From positions 124,001 to 188,000 of the forward strand of contig JASHNT010000141.1 in NCBI GenBank assembly GCA_030041495.1: a DNA stretch of 64,000 bases, given 5' to 3'. Under the pieces are notes generated by a model, which saw nothing but the letters and a program-made list of their open reading frames with translations, was not told where the DNA came from and did not search any database. Of this stretch, positions 24,226-32,675 are shown in pieces; the stretch's first letter is position 1, and each line of letters begins with the position of its first letter. This DNA is from Bryobacteraceae bacterium (GTDB taxonomy: Bacteria; Acidobacteriota; Terriglobia; Bryobacterales; Bryobacteraceae). The translations under genes and the position numbers were made by a program.

Positions 24226-24675
24226 CTATCCCGGCGGCCTTCGCGGAACCCAGCAAATCGGCGAGTGGGTCATCACCGTTTCCCCGTGCTGATTGCGCGT
24301 CGTGATCAGAAACTTGACCGTGCCGTAACGCGGGTTGGACTCAGACGGCTTGGTTGCGACCACTTCCATATCCACGTGCAAAGTATCGCCAGGGCGCACC
24401 GGCTGATGCCAACGCAGATTCTCGACGCCCATGCCCAGCACTTCGGTATCGCCCAAAGGTTTCGCCAGTGCGATTTGCCGCATCACCAGCGCCGCCGTGT
24501 GCCATCCGCTGGCGATCAGCCCTTTAAATCGCGTCTCTGCGGCAAACGCCGCATCCATGTGCATCGGCTGAGGATCGAAGGCGCGCGCGAACGCCAGGAT
24601 ATCGGCTTCCGTTACTTCCACAGATCCGCCGGGAAAATGGTCCCCTGGAGAAACATCCTCGAGGTACCGGTTCAC
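24226..24675 (-). CDS. MaoC-like (R)-hydratase/dehydratase
   Basis: This 149-residue protein has a hot-dog fold with the MaoC signature: YLEDVSPGDHF, a VTEADILAFARAFDPQPMHM block with the catalytic Asp and His, FKGLIASGWHTAALVMR, and VRPGDTLHVDMEVV. Such enzymes hydrate trans-2-enoyl-CoA or related thioesters. The GTG start overlaps the stop of the LytTR regulator as GTGA. No other fatty-acid gene is close by, so the substrate is open. Confidence 0.9.
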   Translation of the reverse strand: MNRYLEDVSPGDHFPGGSVEVTEADILAFARAFDPQPMHMDAAFAAETRFKGLIASGWHTAALVMRQIALAKPLGDTEVLGMGVENLRWHQPVRPGDTLHVDMEVVATKPSESNPRYGTVKFLITTRNQHGETVMTHSPICWVPRRPPG

Positions 24676-25460
24676 AGTTTGAGCAGAGCGCGCAGGCGCT
24701 TGGTCTGGACTCGGCTCACCGGGATCTCGGATTGCTTCTTATCGTCCATGCGGAGCTGAAAACTCGATTTGAACCACGGCACTACTTCCCTGATGCGGTG
24801 GATGTTGACCAAGTAGGAACGGTGCACCCGCCAGAACGTCTCCGGATCGAGGTTGGATTGCAGCTCCTCGATAGTCCGGTAGTTGGACTGGCCCTCCAGA
24901 TTGGTCGCAACCACGGTGATCAATCCGTCTTCGATGGTCGCGTACACCACTTCCCGCGCATCCACGATGAAGTTGCGCTGATTGCTCTTCACCAGCAGCT
25001 TGGTGCGCTGCAGCGTGGGCTTGGGCGGAGGCAGTTCCGGAGGTGCGGTCTTGGCTCGTTCCGTGATGCCCCGCCGCGCGCGCTCCACCGCCATGGCCAA
25101 GCGGTCCTTTTCCAGGGGCTTGAGCAAATAATCCAGAGCCTCCCAGCGGAAAGCCTCCACCGCGTACTGATCGTACGCCGTGACCATCACGAAGTGAGGC
25201 AGCGGAACGCCCGATTCGCGCGACGACTCGCGCAAGCGGCGGATCACGCCCAGCCCGTCCAATCCGGGCATCTGCACGTCCATGAAGACCAGGTCCGGTT
25301 CCAGATCCTCAATCAGTTTGAGCGCCTCCAAACCGTTTGTCGCCGTGGCTGCGATCTCGATCTCAGGAAAGTCGCGAAGCTGGTAGGCCAGCTCATCGGA
25401 AGCAAGCTTTTCGTCGTCCACCAGGATCGCGGTGATGGTGGCGACGGTGCGATTCGGCAT
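24672..25460 (-). CDS. LytTR-family two-component response regulator
   Basis: This 262-residue protein has an N-terminal receiver domain and a C-terminal LytTR DNA-binding domain (about 160-262). The receiver has VDDEKLASDELA, the phosphoacceptor Asp in VFMDVQMPGLDG (about 60), a conserved Thr in MVTAYDQYA and Lys in LLKPLE. The LytTR part has RNFIVDAREVVYATIEDGLI, NLDPETFWRVHRSYLVNIHR and a final RLRALLKL. A cognate histidine kinase is not adjacent. ATG 25460 is chosen; TATACT lies ten bases upstream, suggesting a very short leader. It is divergent from the DUF2892 gene, with 52 bp between the starts. Confidence 0.93.
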   Translation of the reverse strand: MPNRTVATITAILVDDEKLASDELAYQLRDFPEIEIAATATNGLEALKLIEDLEPDLVFMDVQMPGLDGLGVIRRLRESSRESGVPLPHFVMVTAYDQYAVEAFRWEALDYLLKPLEKDRLAMAVERARRGITERAKTAPPELPPPKPTLQRTKLLVKSNQRNFIVDAREVVYATIEDGLITVVATNLEGQSNYRTIEELQSNLDPETFWRVHRSYLVNIHRIREVVPWFKSSFQLRMDDKKQSEIPVSRVQTKRLRALLKL

Positions 25461-25500
25461 TACAGCTCTTAGTATAACGGCGCGCGGCAATCCGCTGTGC

Positions 25501-25506
25501 TATATT
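25501..25506 (+). promoter_or_regulatory. putative -10 box of the DUF2892 gene
   Basis: TATATT ends exactly six bases before the ATG at 25513 and there is no Shine-Dalgarno sequence. Transcription would start at the A of the ATG. The upstream 20 bases are GC-rich with no clear -35 box. Confidence 0.45.
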
Positions 25507-25512
25507 CCCTGC

Positions 25513-26100
25513 ATGACTTTCCGCAAGGGCGTCTATATTGTGCCCACTACCCGTTGGTACATCGAACGCACGGTCTGGCTGATTGCGGGAATCGTGCTGC
25601 TGGCAAGCTCTGCGCTGGCTCTGTTCGTAAATCGTCTATGGATTCTGGGAGTCACCGCGACTGGCCTGGTTTCGATCAACGTCGCGTTCACAGGTTTTTG
25701 CCCGGTGGGCAACGTCCTGCGCCTGTTCGGATTCACACCCATGCTCGGCTCCGCTACGCCGAAGCGATGGAACTTATATTTCATGCAAACCGACCGCTGG
25801 TATCTGGAACGCCGCATCTATGTCGCGGTGGGGTTCAACATCTCGACGGCCTCGCTGCTGATGTTGACCTACAGCGCATGGTGGTCCGCGTTCACCATCT
25901 TTGTCGGCGGCGCGATGGTGTGGTTCGCGGCAACCGGCTTCTGCGTAATGGCCAACGCGCTGTACTTCCTGGGCGCGGAGCCGCGCTTGACCCCTGAAAC
26001 CGCGCCTTCCGCCCGCTGCGAGGAATGCGGACTTTCTCAGGTTTGCGTGGGCGGGCATAAACACAAGGACGCGCGGGCGCTGGTACTTCTCAACGGCTGA
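25513..26100 (+). CDS. inner-membrane protein with two DUF2892 domains
   Basis: The 195-residue protein holds two copies of the DUF2892 (YgaP transmembrane-like) unit. Copy one is YIERTVWLIAGIVLL then FTGFCPVGNVLRLFG (about 10-75). Copy two is WYLERRIYVAVGFNI then ATGFCVMANALYFLG (about 95-160). Each has two hydrophobic helices. The tail has CEECGLSQVCVGGHKHKD, three cysteines and two histidines that could bind metal. In some bacteria this domain is fused to rhodanese; here it is duplicated without one. Function is unknown; a sulfur or redox role would be inference. The leaderless-type start is used; extension to 25432 is rejected. Confidence 0.85.
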   Translation: MTFRKGVYIVPTTRWYIERTVWLIAGIVLLASSALALFVNRLWILGVTATGLVSINVAFTGFCPVGNVLRLFGFTPMLGSATPKRWNLYFMQTDRWYLERRIYVAVGFNISTASLLMLTYSAWWSAFTIFVGGAMVWFAATGFCVMANALYFLGAEPRLTPETAPSARCEECGLSQVCVGGHKHKDARALVLLNG

Positions 26101-26215
26101 AACCGCCTAAGCCGATTTCAGTTTTGATGAACCCCTGAGGGTGTGGTAGACTTCCGCCCATACGATCCGTTTGGCATTTATGCCGGCGGTAAGCAGCCTA
26201 AGTAACGGAGGGAAA

Positions 26216-26923
26216 GTGAAACATTTTATCGGAGGAATGGCGCTAGCCATCGGGTTGGCCTGCGCCGGATGCAGTTTCAGGCCCGCGGGGCCGCTTCAGC
26301 ACGACAGCAAAGACGTTGATCGCGACAATGCCGAATTCGTGCGCGTCAACTTGAATATGCGCGCCGGGGATCTCCGCATCGACCCTGGAACGGACAAACT
26401 GGCCAGCGCAACGTTCGACTACAACGTTGCGGAGTGGAAGCCGGAGGTGACCTATAGCAGCTCCGCGGGCGTAGGCAGTCTTACCATCACCCAGCCGGGC
26501 CATAGTTCGTCCCACCTGAGCAACACGAGGAACGACTGGAACATCCGCCTGAATCAGGGCGTGCCGCTGGAGTTCCACGTCCACATGGGCGCGGGCGACG
26601 CGAATCTCAACCTTGGCGGCCTAACCCTGCAGCGCGTCGAACTGGAGATGGGGGCGGGCGATCTCAACATGGACCTGCGCGGCTCGCCCAAGACGAGTTA
26701 CGACCTAAAAATTCGCGGTGGAGCCGGCGATGCCACCATCAATCTGCCGGACAGCGCCGGCGTGGATGGAACCGCGACCGGAGGCATCGGCGACATCAGC
26801 GTGGCCGGCCTGCACCAGGATGGGCATCGTTACTACAATGACGCTCTTGGCAAATCGAACGTGACCATCCATATGGACATCCAAGCGGGCGTGGGCGACC
26901 TCCACCTGATCTCAGGAAAATAG
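26216..26923 (+). CDS. lipoprotein with beta-helix/DUF4097-like repeats
   Basis: The 235-residue protein begins at GTG 26216, preceded by a strong GGAGG ribosome-binding site, and has a lipoprotein signal (MALAIGLACAGCSF). The mature part repeats short beta motifs containing AGD: MRAGDLRIDPGTDKL, MGAGDANLNLGGL, MGAGDLNMDLRG, GGAGDATINLPD, GIGDISVAGL and AGVGDLHLISGK. Such G-x-G-D beta-strand repeats are typical of DUF4097-like, LiaF-like cell-envelope proteins. No enzyme motif is seen. It is likely surface or periplasmic; a role in envelope sensing would be inference. Confidence 0.82.
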   Translation: MKHFIGGMALAIGLACAGCSFRPAGPLQHDSKDVDRDNAEFVRVNLNMRAGDLRIDPGTDKLASATFDYNVAEWKPEVTYSSSAGVGSLTITQPGHSSSHLSNTRNDWNIRLNQGVPLEFHVHMGAGDANLNLGGLTLQRVELEMGAGDLNMDLRGSPKTSYDLKIRGGAGDATINLPDSAGVDGTATGGIGDISVAGLHQDGHRYYNDALGKSNVTIHMDIQAGVGDLHLISGK

Positions 26924-26930
26924 CCGAGGG

Positions 26931-27164
26931 CTACCGCGGCCTGATCGGGTCGCTGTTCTCATAGCGGAGCTTGTCCGTCTCCCAGCCGTCCGGGGTCAGG
27001 AACATCGCACCCTCTTTCGTTGCCTTCTCGACTTCGACCGTTGTGGACTTCTTCTTGGTAATGCCGAAGTAGGCTCCGGCTGCGCCGATCAACTCCCACA
27101 ATGCGTAGTCTCGAAGGCTTTGGAGCCAGCCAGGAATGTTCTTCGAGAACGGCGTCGGATCCAT
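26931..27164 (-). CDS. small protein of unknown function
   Basis: A 77-residue protein starting MDPTPFSKNIPGWLQSLRDY with one hydrophobic stretch (LIGAAGAYFGIT) and a charged tail (KKKSTTVEVEKATKEGAMFL). The start at 27164 is chosen because TATCAT lies seven bases upstream, the leaderless pattern; the longer in-frame extension would run antisense through the neighbouring gene. It is divergent from the secreted gene at 27213. No family is recognised. Confidence 0.6.
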   Translation of the reverse strand: MDPTPFSKNIPGWLQSLRDYALWELIGAAGAYFGITKKKSTTVEVEKATKEGAMFLTPDGWETDKLRYENSDPIRPR

Positions 27165-27212
27165 TGCGGCTATGATACAACGGCCTGAGCCGATTCGCGC
27201 CATGATGGAGGT

Positions 27213-28037
27213 ATGAAATCTTGGGCGCTGCTGCTGATCGCGCCGGTGGTTTTCTTGCAAGACGCCTTCGGACAGGACGCTAAAGAGATCATCCGCCGAT
27301 CCGTCCAGCACGACCTGCTCAACTTTGAGCGCCTCAAGAACTACACCTACCAGGAGCACGACGACATCAAATCCTTCGACCGCCACGGCACGCTCAAGAA
27401 GACCGAGAAGGAAACCTACGACGTGATGATTCTGGGCGGCCGCGATTATGAGCGCCTGATCCAGCGCGACGACAAACCGCTCTCCACCAGGGACGCGCGC
27501 AAAGAAGAAGAAAAAATGGACAAGGAGCTCGACCGGCGCGAGCACGAATCCCCCGCCGACAAAGCGAAGCTCGCGAAGGAACGCCAGGCCCAGCGCCAGT
27601 TCCTCGATGAGGTGCCGGAGGAGTTCAGCTTCAAATTGCTGGGTGTCGAAAGCGTCAGCGGCAAGTCTGCGTGGGTGATCTCGGCCGAGCCCAAGCCCGG
27701 CTATCGCCCCAGGGCTCGCGGCGCGAAGCTAATCCAGAGCATGCGCGGCAAAGTCTGGATCGACCAGGGCGAATATCAGTGGGTCAAAGTGGAAGCCGAA
27801 GCCACCGGAAAACTCTCCTACGGCTTTGGCATGCTCAAAATCTATCCTGGCGCGACGGTCGCTTTTGAACAGACGCGTGTCAACGACGAGGTCTGGCTGC
27901 CGGCGCACGCCGACATTCGCCTCAACGGCCGCGCCGCGCTGCTGCTGCCCATTCGCGACGAGATCGACATGCAGTTTCACGATTACCGCAAGTTTGAGGC
28001 TGAATCGAAAATCGTCGCCGTACAGCCGCAACAGTAA
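27213..28037 (+). CDS. secreted protein of unknown function
   Basis: The 274-residue protein has a signal peptide (MKSWALLLIAPVVFLQDAFG). The mature part resembles periplasmic lipoprotein-handling (LolA/outer-membrane sorting) folds in outline: a long charged helix, then alternating beta strands such as YQWVKVEAEATGKL and VAFEQTRVNDEVWLPAHADI. A stretch of about 40 charged residues (KEEEKMDKELDRREHE) is probably coiled coil. A GGAGG site lies one base before the ATG, which is unusually close. It converges on mfd, with 13 bp between the stops. The comparison is by look only. Confidence 0.75.
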   Translation: MKSWALLLIAPVVFLQDAFGQDAKEIIRRSVQHDLLNFERLKNYTYQEHDDIKSFDRHGTLKKTEKETYDVMILGGRDYERLIQRDDKPLSTRDARKEEEKMDKELDRREHESPADKAKLAKERQAQRQFLDEVPEEFSFKLLGVESVSGKSAWVISAEPKPGYRPRARGAKLIQSMRGKVWIDQGEYQWVKVEAEATGKLSYGFGMLKIYPGATVAFEQTRVNDEVWLPAHADIRLNGRAALLLPIRDEIDMQFHDYRKFEAESKIVAVQPQQ

Positions 28038-28050
28038 GCCGTGTTCGAGC

Positions 28051-31000
28051 CTAAGCCAGACTGTCCAGCGATTCCTTGGCGAACGACAGCACCGCCGCAG
28101 GCTTCTCCGAATGCGCCGGCAGCGGCAATCGCAACACTCCAGCGGGCGTGAACTGAGCCCCCGCATTGTGTGAAACCAGGGCCATCAGCCGCGCGGGTTC
28201 GATCTTGGACGCCGGGTGGAACTTGATATTGAGCGCGCCGCTGCGCCGGTCGATGGCTTCCACTCCGACGTGCTGCGCTTTGGTCTTGAGCAGTGCGAAC
28301 TGCACCAAAGTTTCCACGGCCTCGGGCGCCGGACCGTAACGGTCCGCCAGGTCTGCGCGAATTTTTCCGGCTTCTTCCAGGTCGCGGATATCGGCGATGC
28401 GCTTGTAGGCGCGCAGTCTCTGCTGCTCGTCGGCGATGTATTCGGCGGGAATGCGAATGTCCAGGCCCAGATTCAATGCCGAGTGAACCTCCAGCGGCCG
28501 TTCCTCGCCCTTCAGATCCTGGATGGTCTCCTCCAGCAGGCGCAAATACGTGTCGAACCCAACCGCTTCAATGTGCCCGTGTTGTTCGCCGCCGAGGAGG
28601 TTGCCTGCTCCGCGAAGCTCCAGATCCAACGCAGCAATTTTGAATCCCGCACCCAAGTCCGAAAACTCGCGCAGAGCCGCCAGCCGCTTGCGCGCGATTT
28701 CGGCCAGCTCCGTGTCCTGCGGCACAAGCAGGTAGGCGTAGGCTCGGCGGTTCGACCGGCCCACTCGGCCGCGAAGCTGGTACAACTCAGAGAGGCCGTA
28801 GCGCTCGGCGTGCTCGATGACCATGGTGTTGGCGAGTGGAATGTCGAGCCCGTTTTCCGCGATCGTCGTGCAGACCAGTACGTCGAATTCGTGGTGCATG
28901 AACGCCAGCAGCACTCGTTCCAGCTCTTTCTCGTCCAACTGGCCGTGACCCACGCCCACTCGGCAGCCGGGAACGAGTTCCTGTATCCACGCCGCGCGCG
29001 CGAAGATGGAATCCACACGGTTGTGGATGAAGTATACCTGGCCGCCGCGGGAAAGCTCCTGCTCGAGAGCCGCGCGAATCAGCTCCGGCTCGAAATGTGC
29101 CACCACGGTGTGGATCGCCAGGCGGTCCTTGGGAGGGGTCTCGATCACGCTCATGTCGCGAATGCCCAGCAGTGACATGTGCAGCGTGCGCGGAATTGGC
29201 GTCGCGCTCATTGCCAGTACATGAACGTTCGTGCGCAACTGCTTCAACCGCTCCTTGTGGCGCACGCCAAAGCGCTGCTCCTCGTCGACGATCAACAGCC
29301 CCAGGTCGCGGAATTGTATGTCCTTGGAAAACAGGCGATGCGTTCCGATGGCGATGTCCACCTTGCCCTCGACCAGATCTTCGATCGATGCTTTCATCTC
29401 TTTAGCGGGCGTCAGCCGCGAAAACATTTCCACGCGCACGGGAAAAGCGGCAAAACGGCGTTTGAATGTTTCGTAGTGCTGCAGCGCCAGCACCGTCGTA
29501 GGCGCGAGCACGGCCACTTGCTTGCCGTCACCCAAAGCCTTGAACGCCGCCCGCATCGCGACCTCGGTTTTGCCGAAACCCACATCGCCGCACAACAAAC
29601 GGTCCATGGGATGCGGGGATTCAAGATCCCGTTTGATCTCCTTTGTGGCCTGAAGCTGATCTTTGGTTTCGGCGAACTCGAAGGAGTCTTCGAATTCGCG
29701 CTGCCAGTTGGAATCCGGCGAAAAAGCGAACCCCTCGGCCATGCGACGCTCGGCGTAGAGCTTCAACAGCTCATCCGCCATGTCGCGCATTTTCGCTTTG
29801 ACGCGGGATTTCTTCGCGGTCCAGCTTGCGCCGCCCAGTTTGTCGAGCGGCGGCGCAGCATCCCCGCCGCCGCGATACTTCTCCACCAGGTCCATACGCG
29901 TCAGCGGGACGTAGAGCTTGGCGTCGGCGGCGTATTCAAGGAGCATGAAATCGCCTTTTTGTTCGCCCTGCACAATCTCACGCAAACCCGCAAAACGCCC
30001 GATGCCGTGCGTGGCGTGGACCACGTAATCGCCAGGCTTGAGATCGGCCAGATCGGAGGCAAACGCGGCAAGTTGCTTCTTGGTCGCGCCCGGTCTGGCA
30101 ACCATCTCCGAAACATCGAAAAGATCCTCCATGCCGATGAAGGCAACCTGAGAATCAGGGAAGACCACGCCGCGGCGCACCAGGCCCTTGATCAGATACG
30201 TGCTGGCGACGGGCCCGGCGAGATAGGCCCGTTCCGCCAGATAAGGCGACGCTGCTTCATCCGGCGCAAGACCCAGTTGGAACGGCACGGAGTATTCGCG
30301 CAGGATGTCGGCCAGGCGCTCCAATTCGCCCGCGGTTGGCGCGAAGAACGCCACTCTATAGCCCTGCTCCACCATCGTGCGAGCCTCGGCGATCGCCACT
30401 TGCATGTTGCCGTGAAACGCCAGTGACGGCCGGGTTGCGATGCGCGGATGCGTTGGATCGAGATCCAGTTCCCGAAGTTCAACACACGGATGCGATGCCA
30501 CGCCGGATTCAAACGGCTCCCCTGCGAAAACATTTGCCTCGGCCAGCTCCGGAGCCTGAAGCTGATCGAGACGTTTCCAGATGCGTTCGGCCGCGGACTT
30601 CAGTTGCTCCGGTTCATCCAGAATCACAATGGCGTCCGTTGCCAAATCGAGCAGCGATTGCGGGCGAGGCTCACTCAACGCGGCCGAAAACTCCCAGCCA
30701 GGGAAGATATTTTGGTCCTGCGACCGCGGCTGCTCGGTTAGAGGCAGAATCTGCGCCTCCGAGAGTTTCATCACGGAGCGCTGCGATTCCACTTCAAACC
30801 TGCGGATCGATTCAATCTCATCGCCGAAGAACTCGACGCGCAGCGGCCGCGCACTCTCCGCGCCATAGACGTCCAAAATCCCTCCGCGCACCGAATACTC
30901 ACCGACCATTTCGACGGGATCCCGCCGCGAATACCCAATCGATTGAAGGTGCGCCTCGATGGCGTCGAGCGGAAGCTCCTCGGCGACGCGCAGATCCAGC

Positions 31001-31455
31001 GCGAGCCGGCGGTAATAGGCCGCGTCGTGCACGCGCAACAACGCGGAGCCGACCGGCGCGATGGTGATGGGCGCGGTGCCCGTGGCCATGCGCCACAGCC
31101 CGATCGCACGCTGCTCGGCGATCTCGGTATGCGGCGAAAGCTTCTGCCCAGGCAGCACGTCCCAGGCGGGCAAAAGCTGCGGGCGGCCGGCTTCCGCGCG
31201 CGCGATCAGCAAGCCGAAGAACGCCTCGCACAGCTCGGTCAACAATTCCGCGCGCTGGTTGCCGTCGGCCAGCACGAGAAGAGGCTTTTCCGTCGCCTGC
31301 CAGGCCAGCACCAAATACAAAGCCTTGGCAGCCGGAGTCAGCCCGGAAAGCGCGAGGGGCCCAAGCTCCCTCCGCACCAGCTTGGCGATCAGGTCCTGAA
31401 ACGCCTCATGCCGATTCAGCGTGTGGAACAGATCGCGGACCGCCGGATGGGTCAC
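28051..31455 (-). CDS. mfd: transcription-repair coupling factor Mfd
   Basis: Mfd displaces RNA polymerase stalled at DNA lesions and recruits UvrA. The 1134-residue protein has the full layout. The N-terminal UvrB-homology region includes DVLPGQKLSPHTEIAEQRAI. The polymerase-interacting and CarD-like domain carries LKPGDYVVHATHGIGRFAGL. The RecG-like translocase has Walker A CGDVGFGKTEVAM (about 621-633), DEEQ (about 722) and RVGRSNRRAYAYLL. The TRCF C-terminal domain ends with the autoinhibitory D7 segment. The GTG start at 31455 is chosen because it overlaps the rfaE2 stop as GTGA; an ATG 15 codons upstream overlaps rfaE2 by 49 bases. Confidence 0.96.
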   Translation of the reverse strand: MTHPAVRDLFHTLNRHEAFQDLIAKLVRRELGPLALSGLTPAAKALYLVLAWQATEKPLLVLADGNQRAELLTELCEAFFGLLIARAEAGRPQLLPAWDVLPGQKLSPHTEIAEQRAIGLWRMATGTAPITIAPVGSALLRVHDAAYYRRLALDLRVAEELPLDAIEAHLQSIGYSRRDPVEMVGEYSVRGGILDVYGAESARPLRVEFFGDEIESIRRFEVESQRSVMKLSEAQILPLTEQPRSQDQNIFPGWEFSAALSEPRPQSLLDLATDAIVILDEPEQLKSAAERIWKRLDQLQAPELAEANVFAGEPFESGVASHPCVELRELDLDPTHPRIATRPSLAFHGNMQVAIAEARTMVEQGYRVAFFAPTAGELERLADILREYSVPFQLGLAPDEAASPYLAERAYLAGPVASTYLIKGLVRRGVVFPDSQVAFIGMEDLFDVSEMVARPGATKKQLAAFASDLADLKPGDYVVHATHGIGRFAGLREIVQGEQKGDFMLLEYAADAKLYVPLTRMDLVEKYRGGGDAAPPLDKLGGASWTAKKSRVKAKMRDMADELLKLYAERRMAEGFAFSPDSNWQREFEDSFEFAETKDQLQATKEIKRDLESPHPMDRLLCGDVGFGKTEVAMRAAFKALGDGKQVAVLAPTTVLALQHYETFKRRFAAFPVRVEMFSRLTPAKEMKASIEDLVEGKVDIAIGTHRLFSKDIQFRDLGLLIVDEEQRFGVRHKERLKQLRTNVHVLAMSATPIPRTLHMSLLGIRDMSVIETPPKDRLAIHTVVAHFEPELIRAALEQELSRGGQVYFIHNRVDSIFARAAWIQELVPGCRVGVGHGQLDEKELERVLLAFMHHEFDVLVCTTIAENGLDIPLANTMVIEHAERYGLSELYQLRGRVGRSNRRAYAYLLVPQDTELAEIARKRLAALREFSDLGAGFKIAALDLELRGAGNLLGGEQHGHIEAVGFDTYLRLLEETIQDLKGEERPLEVHSALNLGLDIRIPAEYIADEQQRLRAYKRIADIRDLEEAGKIRADLADRYGPAPEAVETLVQFALLKTKAQHVGVEAIDRRSGALNIKFHPASKIEPARLMALVSHNAGAQFTPAGVLRLPLPAHSEKPAAVLSFAKESLDSLA

Positions 31456-31970
31456 GGCCGGCGCTGCGAGACCGCCGCTTCTTGTGAACCCGCCGCGCAA
31501 GGTTGCCGGGCCAGAAGCTCCTTTTCGATATTAGTGGTGGAAAAACCGGGCTCGAGTGAAAGCAGCACCACCTTGCCGCCCGCGGCCTCCACCTCTTCCC
31601 TGCCCGCGACGAAATGCGCCCAGTCCGCGCCTTTGATAAGAATGTCCGGCAGAATCTCCGCGATCAACTCGCGCGGTGTATCTTCGTCGAACAGAACCAC
31701 AGCGTCTACTGCTTCGAGCGACGCCGCCATGCGGGCGCGCTCCATCTCCGGAATCAGCGGGCGCGACGGACCCTTGAGCCGGGCGACGCTCGCATCGGTG
31801 TTCAACGCAAGAATCAGCACATCGCCCAAGGAGCGCGAGCGCTCCAGCAAGCGGATGTGGCCGGGATGCAGCAGGTCGTAACAGCCGTTGGTGAAGACGA
31901 CGGTCTGGCCCGCGGCTCGCCACCGCGCGCGGGCTTCCTTGAGCTCCGAACGAGTATAGAAAACTCCCAT
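31452..31970 (-). CDS. rfaE2: D-glycero-beta-D-manno-heptose 1-phosphate adenylyltransferase
   Basis: This enzyme forms ADP-heptose from heptose 1-beta-phosphate and ATP, equal to the C-terminal half of E. coli HldE. The 172 residues have the cytidylyltransferase-fold signature VVFTNGCYDLLHPGHIRLLE, NTDASVARLKGPSRP, the RPLIPEMERARM region, DEDTPRELIAEILPDILIKG and a GGKVVLLSLEPGFSTT ending. Unlike E. coli HldE there is no kinase half, so the kinase must be separate. ATG 31970 is used; MSCVEW at 32000 is possible. The gene leads the mfd operon, 17 kb from the heptose cluster. Confidence 0.92.
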   Translation of the reverse strand: MGVFYTRSELKEARARWRAAGQTVVFTNGCYDLLHPGHIRLLERSRSLGDVLILALNTDASVARLKGPSRPLIPEMERARMAASLEAVDAVVLFDEDTPRELIAEILPDILIKGADWAHFVAGREEVEAAGGKVVLLSLEPGFSTTNIEKELLARQPCAAGSQEAAVSQRRP

Positions 31971-32040
31971 GGGCAGGTTCTTCCATTCTACGCAGGACAA
32001 CGCGCATAGGGATTGCGCTGAGGTTTAAAATAAGTCCAGG

Positions 32041-32400
32041 ATGTTTCAGCCGCATCAAAACCTGAGCGATCACATCAACGGCAATATTATCCGCAGTGAG
32101 ATCGAAGGCGGCGTTTACTTGCGCGACTTGCCGGATGAAGCCGAGCTGGAAGTGGTCACCCAGAACCGTCCCTACACTCTGGTGGTGCGGCAGGATGGAT
32201 CGGCGCTGATCTCCGGACATCCCGAATTTTGCCCTGAGCCGGTGCTGGTGCGCATCACCGGATCCAACTGGGGCGGGTCGATGCTGAAGGCCGCTTACCT
32301 TGGCCGCGGAATGCACATGGAATTCCGGCATCCCGGATACCAAGGGCCCATCGTGACGTCGCGCATTGTCGATATCCGCGTGCGCGACCGGGCGGCGTAA
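32041..32400 (+). CDS. small conserved protein of unknown function
   Basis: The 119-residue protein, starting [20 protein letters not shown], has a compact beta-rich character ([40 protein letters not shown]) and a well-conserved-looking [20 protein letters not shown] segment. It has no signal peptide or membrane helix. TAAAAT lies nine bases before the ATG. The gene is divergent from rfaE2. I recognise no named family. Confidence 0.75.
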   Translation: MFQPHQNLSDHINGNIIRSEIEGGVYLRDLPDEAELEVVTQNRPYTLVVRQDGSALISGHPEFCPEPVLVRITGSNWGGSMLKAAYLGRGMHMEFRHPGYQGPIVTSRIVDIRVRDRAA

Positions 32401-32420
32401 GCAGCTTAGCTAAAGTCTCT

Positions 32421-32644
32421 CTACTGCTGCTTGCGGATCAGCCCGTCAACAAAGGTGATCAGCGTGTTGAGGGGTTCGTCCGTATGCTGGCCCATTTCAG
32501 CCAGCTTGTCGACTCGAACTGTCAGCTTATTCAGACGATCGGCCAGTACCACTTGCACGGCGAGCAGTTGCTTGTGCTCTTGCCGAAATAGCTCGTGATC
32601 CTTTACAAAAAGCTCAAGGGCACGGTCGAGGCGGCCGCTTCCAT
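32421..32644 (-). pseudogene. coiled-coil protein fragment with out-of-frame start
   Basis: An open frame of 73 codons on the minus strand (32642-32421) reads RLDRALELFVKDHELF, then LLAVQVVLADRLNKLTVRVD, KLAEMGQHTDEPLNTLITFV and DGLIRKQQ. It resembles the small bacterial coiled-coil proteins that end with a TDERLNALI-like block. It has no in-frame ATG. A natural ATG at 32644 is one base out of frame and stops after 13 codons, so a single-base deletion near the start would explain the break. GTG within the frame could instead start a 45-residue protein. Between the flanking genes nothing else is seen. Confidence 0.5.
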
Positions 32645-32675
32645 TTTAGCCGGCCATGACGGGAGAATCCCTTTT

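Noticed and set aside
26931-27545. A 204-codon version of the small gene at 27164
   Set aside because: The first 127 codons run antisense through the secreted gene at 27213; the leaderless box supports the 77-residue version.
29179-30426. A 415-codon plus-strand frame inside mfd
   Set aside because: Antisense of an unmistakable mfd gene; no independent motif.
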